From Candidatus Pygmaiobacter gallistercoris (lineage in GTDB: Bacteria > Bacillota > Clostridia > Oscillospirales > Ruminococcaceae), in contig DXIA01000029.1 of NCBI GenBank assembly GCA_019113125.1, positions 1 through 9,582 on the forward strand: 9,582 nt of DNA, in the 5' to 3' direction. A program made the translations under genes and the position numbers. This document shows, in pieces, positions 6,778-9,582 of the stretch (position 1 is the stretch's first letter; every line of letters begins with the position of its first letter). Under the pieces are notes generated by a model. The model saw nothing but the letters and a program-made list of their open reading frames with translations. It was not told the DNA's origin and ran no database searches.

Positions 6778-7308
6778 TTATTTTCTGACGAGTTTTGTGT
6801 TGCGCAGTGAGAAGTAGGCGATCGCCGCGATGATCGAGTTGACCGCCGAGGCGACCAGCAGAGAGACGATGTTCGCGACATACAGCGCCCAGCCGCCGAT
6901 TGGCAGCAGCCAGAACGCCAGGCCGAAACTGTTGAGAATCGAGGCGACGATGACCGCCACGACAACATGGACCACCGTGCCGCCCCGGCCGATCAGCCGG
7001 AAGATACAGGCAACAACGCCCATCGAAACCGCGATTGCGATGTGGAACGGGATGGTCAACGGAAATCCGGTGACCGCCGCCGAGAGGATGTGGCCGATCG
7101 CGATGACGATCGCCCCTTCAGGGAACCCGAACGCCAGCGCGCAGAAGTAGCCGGGGAAGGAGTCAAGGCCGATTGAGCCGATCGGGCTGGGGATCTTGAT
7201 CATCGCCCCGACGGCGCTCAGGGCGACAAAGATCGCGATGATGGCAATCCGCTTTGCCGACCAGCTGCTCTTCTTGAGGTTGCCGTTTTCCTGCAGGTTG
7301 GTACTCAT
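6778..7308 (-). CDS. ECF transporter substrate-binding component S (substrate unknown)
   Basis: A 176-residue, very hydrophobic protein with about six predicted membrane helices after a polar N-terminus of some 18 residues. Its pattern is that of ECF S components: AIFVALSAVGAMIKIPSPIG at the start of helix 1, LDSFPGYFCALAFGFPEGA, then IGHILSAAVTGFPLTIPFH. It should bind the substrate in the membrane and be toppled by EcfT for uptake. The ATG at 7308 has CCCTCCTT on the plus strand (AAGGAGGG, 7316-7322) about 7 bases upstream. It follows the PfkB gene after 61 bases and precedes the ATPase. I cannot assign it to a known vitamin family (BioY, ThiT, RibU and so on). Neighbours suggest a nucleoside-like or ribosylated compound. 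Confidence 0.85.
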   Translation of the reverse strand: MSTNLQENGNLKKSSWSAKRIAIIAIFVALSAVGAMIKIPSPIGSIGLDSFPGYFCALAFGFPEGAIVIAIGHILSAAVTGFPLTIPFHIAIAVSMGVVACIFRLIGRGGTVVHVVVAVIVASILNSFGLAFWLLPIGGWALYVANIVSLLVASAVNSIIAAIAYFSLRNTKLVRK

Positions 7309-7369
7309 GAATAACCCTCCTTATCGTCTGTTGTTCTGTTTGTTCCGGCTCTTGGCCGGTTGATTCCTC

Positions 7370-8290
7370 TCACAGCCGCGCGCGGACCTCCTCGAGGGTG
7401 GGCGCGCTGCGGGCGCCGAGCTTGGTGCAGGTGATCCCGGCGCAGATGGTCGAGAACTCGATCGCCTGCTGCAGCGGCATCCCCTGCAGAAGATAGGTGT
7501 AGAGCATGCCGCCCATAAAGGCGTCCCCCGCGCCGGTGGTGTCGACGATCTGGATCCCCTGCATACTCGGGGTCTCGTACCGGCGGTCCTGCTCGTCGAA
7601 GGCGACCGCCCCCCGGCTGCCGAGGGTGACCAGCAGCGTCCCCTTGAAGTAGGGCCGCAAGAAGGCAAGGCAGGCGTCAAGGTCCTCGGTGCCGCACAGC
7701 TGGTAGAGCCCGGCGCGGCAGGGGGCGAAGAGGTCGACCTCCCGCAGGCTTTCGAGGATCCCCTCGGTCGGCGCACCAAAGCCGTTCATTGCCGGCAGCT
7801 CGACCTGCATGTTAAAGGCGGTCTTGCGCCCCGCCGCCTTCGCCGCCCGCAGCCCCGCCCGGGCGGCTGCATAGGGCAGAAGATCGGTGTAGAAGACCTT
7901 CGCCTCCTTGATGTAATCGGTATCGACGCTCTCGGGCTGGTAGTCGAGGAAGGCGTCCCCCATGTTCAACAGGATGAACTTGCGCCCCGCAGCGTCCACC
8001 ACGATGTCGGTGTGCAGCGAGACCGCCCCCTCCTTGCGGAGCACCCTGCTCGCGTCCACCTTCTCCTCTGCGAGGCTCTTTAGGATGTCCTCCCCGATCG
8101 AGTCGGTGCCGACCAGTCCGAGAAAGCCGCACTTTGCCCCAAGCCGCGCCGCCTGCACCACGACGTTGGTGCCGCTGCCGCCCGGGGTGTAGGTGTTGCT
8201 GGTGACCACCGCGAACCCATCCTCGCCGGGCAGGGTATCGACCTTCATCAGCACGTCCATCGCATAGGTTGAAATGCTCACAACATCCAT
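7370..8290 (-). CDS. PfkB/ribokinase family sugar or nucleoside kinase (YegV-like)
   Basis: A 306-residue cytoplasmic kinase, normal length for the PfkB family, which phosphorylates a hydroxymethyl group of sugars, nucleosides or vitamin precursors with ATP. Both signatures are visible: PGGSGTNVVVQAARLG (36-51) near the substrate site, and DTTGAGDAFMGG (250-261), whose GAGD forms the anion hole with D256 as the catalytic base. The ATG at 8290 has GGAGG (plus strand 8300-8304) 9 bases upstream, inside the end of the GntR gene, whose stop lies only 3 bases before the start. The two are therefore probably translationally coupled. Next to an ADP-ribosylglycohydrolase-like enzyme it may act like PsuK with PsuG in pseudouridine breakdown: phosphorylation first, then cleavage. 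The family is certain; the substrate is inferred. Confidence 0.93.
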   Translation of the reverse strand: MDVVSISTYAMDVLMKVDTLPGEDGFAVVTSNTYTPGGSGTNVVVQAARLGAKCGFLGLVGTDSIGEDILKSLAEEKVDASRVLRKEGAVSLHTDIVVDAAGRKFILLNMGDAFLDYQPESVDTDYIKEAKVFYTDLLPYAAARAGLRAAKAAGRKTAFNMQVELPAMNGFGAPTEGILESLREVDLFAPCRAGLYQLCGTEDLDACLAFLRPYFKGTLLVTLGSRGAVAFDEQDRRYETPSMQGIQIVDTTGAGDAFMGGMLYTYLLQGMPLQQAIEFSTICAGITCTKLGARSAPTLEEVRARL

Positions 8291-8293
8291 CTG

Positions 8294-9007
8294 TTATCGC
8301 CTCCGCAGTGTAATCATGTGTTTGTAACGGTCCCCCCGGATGAAGATCCGACTCCACTCGATGACCCGCGCGTTCTGGTCATACGCCCGCCGGTCGATCT
8401 CGAGCAGCGGGTCATTCCGGTTGATCGCGAGGATCTCGGCCTGTTTCTGGGTCGCCCCGACCGCGCTGTAGGTGTCCTCGGTCATGGTGATCCGCAGCTG
8501 GAACTCCTCCTCGAGCACCCGGTAGAGCGACTGCATCTGCTCGAGCCGTCCGAGATCATGCCCTTTCAGCAGATCCAGCGCGATGTAGGACTGGTTGGTG
8601 GTGATCGGCTCCCCGTCGGCGGTGCGCACCCGGTAGATCTCGACCACCTCGTCCCAGGGATGCAGCTCGAGCATCCGGGCGACCTCCTCGTCCGGCCGGA
8701 TCACCCGCACCCGCAGATCCCGCACCCCCGGCTCCATCCCCTGCCGGCGCATCATCTCGGTGAAACTCATCAGCTCGGATCCCCGCGACTTGAGCTTGGA
8801 GGGGGCGACCTTGGTGCCCACCCCCCGCACAATCGTCAGAAAGCCCTCGTCCACCAGCAGGGTGATCGCCCTGCGCACGGTGGTCCGGCTGACCCGGTAG
8901 TACTGCTCGAGCTCCTGCTCGCAGGGGATGAACTCCCCCGGTTTGTAGACCCCGGCGGTAATCTTTGCCTCGAGGTCCTCCTTCAGCTTGCTGTACAGCG
9001 CCCCGAT
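8294..9007 (-). CDS. GntR-family (HutC subfamily) regulator with UTRA domain, probable AUC start
   Basis: About 237 residues, the usual size for HutC-type regulators. A winged helix-turn-helix covers about residues 4-72, seen as LYSKLKEDLEAKI, then PCEQELEQYYRVSRTTVRRA and LLVDEGFL. A UTRA effector domain covers about 90-235, with VVEIYRVRTADGEPI, DTYSAVGATQKQAEIL and the ending IRGDRYKH. No ATG, GTG or TTG lies between the upstream stop and the DNA-binding domain; the first canonical start is GTG at 8878, which would delete the helix-turn-helix. A strong GGAGG (9016-9020) stands 8 bases before an in-frame ATC at 9005-9007, so AUC initiation is the best fit. The alternative CTG at 8996-8998 lies 17 bases from that site. 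It is the first gene of the operon and probably represses it and itself until the imported compound or its phosphate binds UTRA. YegW of E. coli is the analogue. Confidence 0.87.
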   Translation of the reverse strand: MGALYSKLKEDLEAKITAGVYKPGEFIPCEQELEQYYRVSRTTVRRAITLLVDEGFLTIVRGVGTKVAPSKLKSRGSELMSFTEMMRRQGMEPGVRDLRVRVIRPDEEVARMLELHPWDEVVEIYRVRTADGEPITTNQSYIALDLLKGHDLGRLEQMQSLYRVLEEEFQLRITMTEDTYSAVGATQKQAEILAINRNDPLLEIDRRAYDQNARVIEWSRIFIRGDRYKHMITLRRR

Positions 9008-9034
9008 CGCCGTCCCCTCCCTTCCTGGTCATAC

Positions 9035-9057
9035 TGACGTCATGACATCATGATGTC
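9035..9057. promoter_or_regulatory. Palindromic operator candidates upstream of the GntR operon
   Basis: Two perfect palindromes stand side by side: TGACGTCA (9035-9042) and GACATCATGATGTC (9044-9057). They lie between the promoter candidate (9071-9099) and the GntR gene, just downstream of the expected transcription start, where a repressor would block elongation or polymerase binding. Dimeric GntR/HutC proteins bind such inverted repeats, and this is the regulator's own promoter, so autoregulation is likely. No match to a named consensus is claimed. Confidence 0.55.
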
Positions 9058-9070
9058 TTTGCCTGTTTTC

Positions 9071-9099
9071 AGTATACATTTTTGGCAATATAAATACAA
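9071..9099 (-). promoter_or_regulatory. Promoter of the GntR-PfkB-ECF-hydrolase operon
   Basis: On the minus strand a good -10 box TATACT (9071-9076) is preceded at 17 bases by a weak -35 TTGTAT (9094-9099). The surroundings are strongly AT-rich, unlike the rest of the window. The predicted start near 9064 falls just before the palindromes at 9035-9057. The weak -35 leaves some doubt. Confidence 0.5.
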
Positions 9100-9224
9100 T
9101 TTGCGTTATAAACAAATTTATTTTGTAGTTTTTGCACATCTAAACAGAGGGATTAACAAATCCGGCAAATCGGTCGAAGAAAGAAAAGGGAAGATATTTT
9201 TATATAAAGAGAGGAAAAACCGCG
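9100..9224 (+). other. AT-rich divergent intergenic region before the hemerythrin gene
   Basis: This AT-rich stretch must hold the promoter of the plus-strand hemerythrin gene. I see candidate boxes TTGGCA (9082-9087) and TATAAA (9107-9112) with a long 19-base spacer, but nothing convincing. The ribosome binding site GAGG (9211-9214) lies 10 bases before the ATG at 9225. No riboswitch or RNA gene is recognisable. Confidence 0.4.
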
Positions 9225-9582
9225 ATGATGTGGAAGGACAGCTACCGGCTGGGGGTCGACCGGATCGACAACCAGCACATTGAATTGTTCCGGATGACCG
9301 ATGAACTGGTCGCGGCGGCGCGGGACGGCGCGCCGGTCGAAACCTGCCAAAAGATCCTCAGCTTTCTCAAGGACTATGTGATCTACCATTTCCGAGATGA
9401 GGAGGCCTACCAGGCGTCGGTGGGCTACCAGGGCATCGAGGCCCACAAGGCCGAGCATCGGCAGTTCACCAAGACGGTGCTCGACTACGAAAAGCAGCTC
9501 GAGGCGAACGGCTTTTCCCAGAAGACGATGAAGGATCTCGCCGGTAACGTGACCGCCTGGCTGATCTACCACGTCGTCGACA
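9225..9582 (+). CDS. Bacteriohemerythrin, 3' end cut by the window
   Basis: The 119 visible residues form an almost complete hemerythrin four-helix bundle. This protein binds O2 at a carboxylate-bridged di-iron centre and serves in oxygen storage, sensing or removal in the cytoplasm. Six of the seven iron ligands are visible: H18 (GVDRIDNQHIELF), H55 and E59 (YHFRDEEAY), H74 and H78 (HKAEHRQF), and H116 (WLIYHVVD). The last, an Asp five residues after H116, would lie just beyond the edge. Two ATGs are adjacent (9225 and 9228); the first is preferred because GAGG (9211-9214) is 10 bases upstream. Single-domain members have about 135 residues, so perhaps 15 are missing unless a further domain follows. 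It is divergent from the GntR operon and probably unrelated to it; a role in oxygen tolerance of an anaerobe is an inference. Confidence 0.92.
   Translation, partial: MMWKDSYRLGVDRIDNQHIELFRMTDELVAAARDGAPVETCQKILSFLKDYVIYHFRDEEAYQASVGYQGIEAHKAEHRQFTKTVLDYEKQLEANGFSQKTMKDLAGNVTAWLIYHVVD

Noticed and set aside
6696..6968. N-terminal extension of the ECF ATPase by 91 residues
   Set aside because: It has no good ribosome binding site, overlaps the S gene and encodes low-quality sequence; ABC homology begins at the ATG at 6695.
7345..7359. Hairpin CCGGC-5-GCCGG between the kinase and S genes
   Set aside because: Only 5 bp with no U-tract; common by chance in GC-rich DNA.
8294..8878. GTG at 8878 as the start of the GntR regulator
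   Set aside because: It lies inside the recognition helix (TTVRRA), so the protein would lose its DNA-binding domain; sequence similarity to GntR proteins continues upstream in the same frame.
8998..9032. ATG at 9032 as the GntR start with a frameshift
   Set aside because: It is out of frame by one base and lies upstream of the Shine-Dalgarno. A frameshift would be needed, which is less simple than the AUC start.
9153..9572. Minus-strand open frame opposite the hemerythrin
   Set aside because: The plus-strand frame has six of the seven iron-ligand residues of hemerythrin in the right spacing, so the opposite frame is a shadow.

Overview
The window looks like chromosomal DNA from a GC-rich member of the Clostridia, probably an Oscillospiraceae/Ruminococcaceae-like gut or anaerobic firmicute. 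The evidence is a firmicute-style ECF vitamin/nucleoside-type transporter with fused ATPases, a large membrane-anchored AraC regulator of the YesN type, strong GGAGG-type ribosome binding sites, and high GC coding DNA broken by short AT-rich promoter regions. All but one of the genes lie on the minus strand. The host assignment is inference.

Layout from left to right. (1) 59-2329, minus: a 756-residue transmembrane sensor with a C-terminal AraC DNA-binding domain. It has its own promoter (about 2442-2470) overlapped by three 10-bp direct repeats. (2) 2471-3184: about 700 bases with no intact gene. They hold the decayed 3' half of an aquaglyceroporin gene with two in-frame amber codons, and three strong RNA hairpins. 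(3) 3185-9007, minus: a tight six-gene unit transcribed right to left. In order of transcription it encodes a GntR/HutC regulator, a PfkB-family kinase, an ECF substrate-binding protein (S), a fused double ECF ATPase (A-A'), an ECF transmembrane protein (T) and an ADP-ribosylglycohydrolase-family enzyme. A hairpin terminator follows. (4) 9058-9224: an AT-rich divergent promoter region with palindromic operator candidates. (5) 9225 to the right edge, plus: a bacteriohemerythrin cut by the window end.

The main biological message is the six-gene unit. Kinase, ADP-ribosylglycohydrolase-like hydrolase and GntR regulator together resemble the E. coli yegV/yegU/yegW set, in which the transporter is the MFS nucleoside permease homologue YegT. 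Here a complete dedicated ECF importer takes that place. The likely logic is import of a nucleoside-like or other N-ribosylated compound, phosphorylation by the PfkB kinase, and cleavage of the ribosyl bond by the hydrolase, all under control of the GntR/UTRA repressor. The substrate cannot be read from the sequence.

Oddities: the GntR gene has no ATG, GTG or TTG start that keeps its DNA-binding domain, and a well-placed Shine-Dalgarno points to an AUC start. A 14-bp GC-rich hairpin lies between the S gene and the ATPase gene. Both amber codons in the aquaporin remnant sit where glutamine would be plausible.
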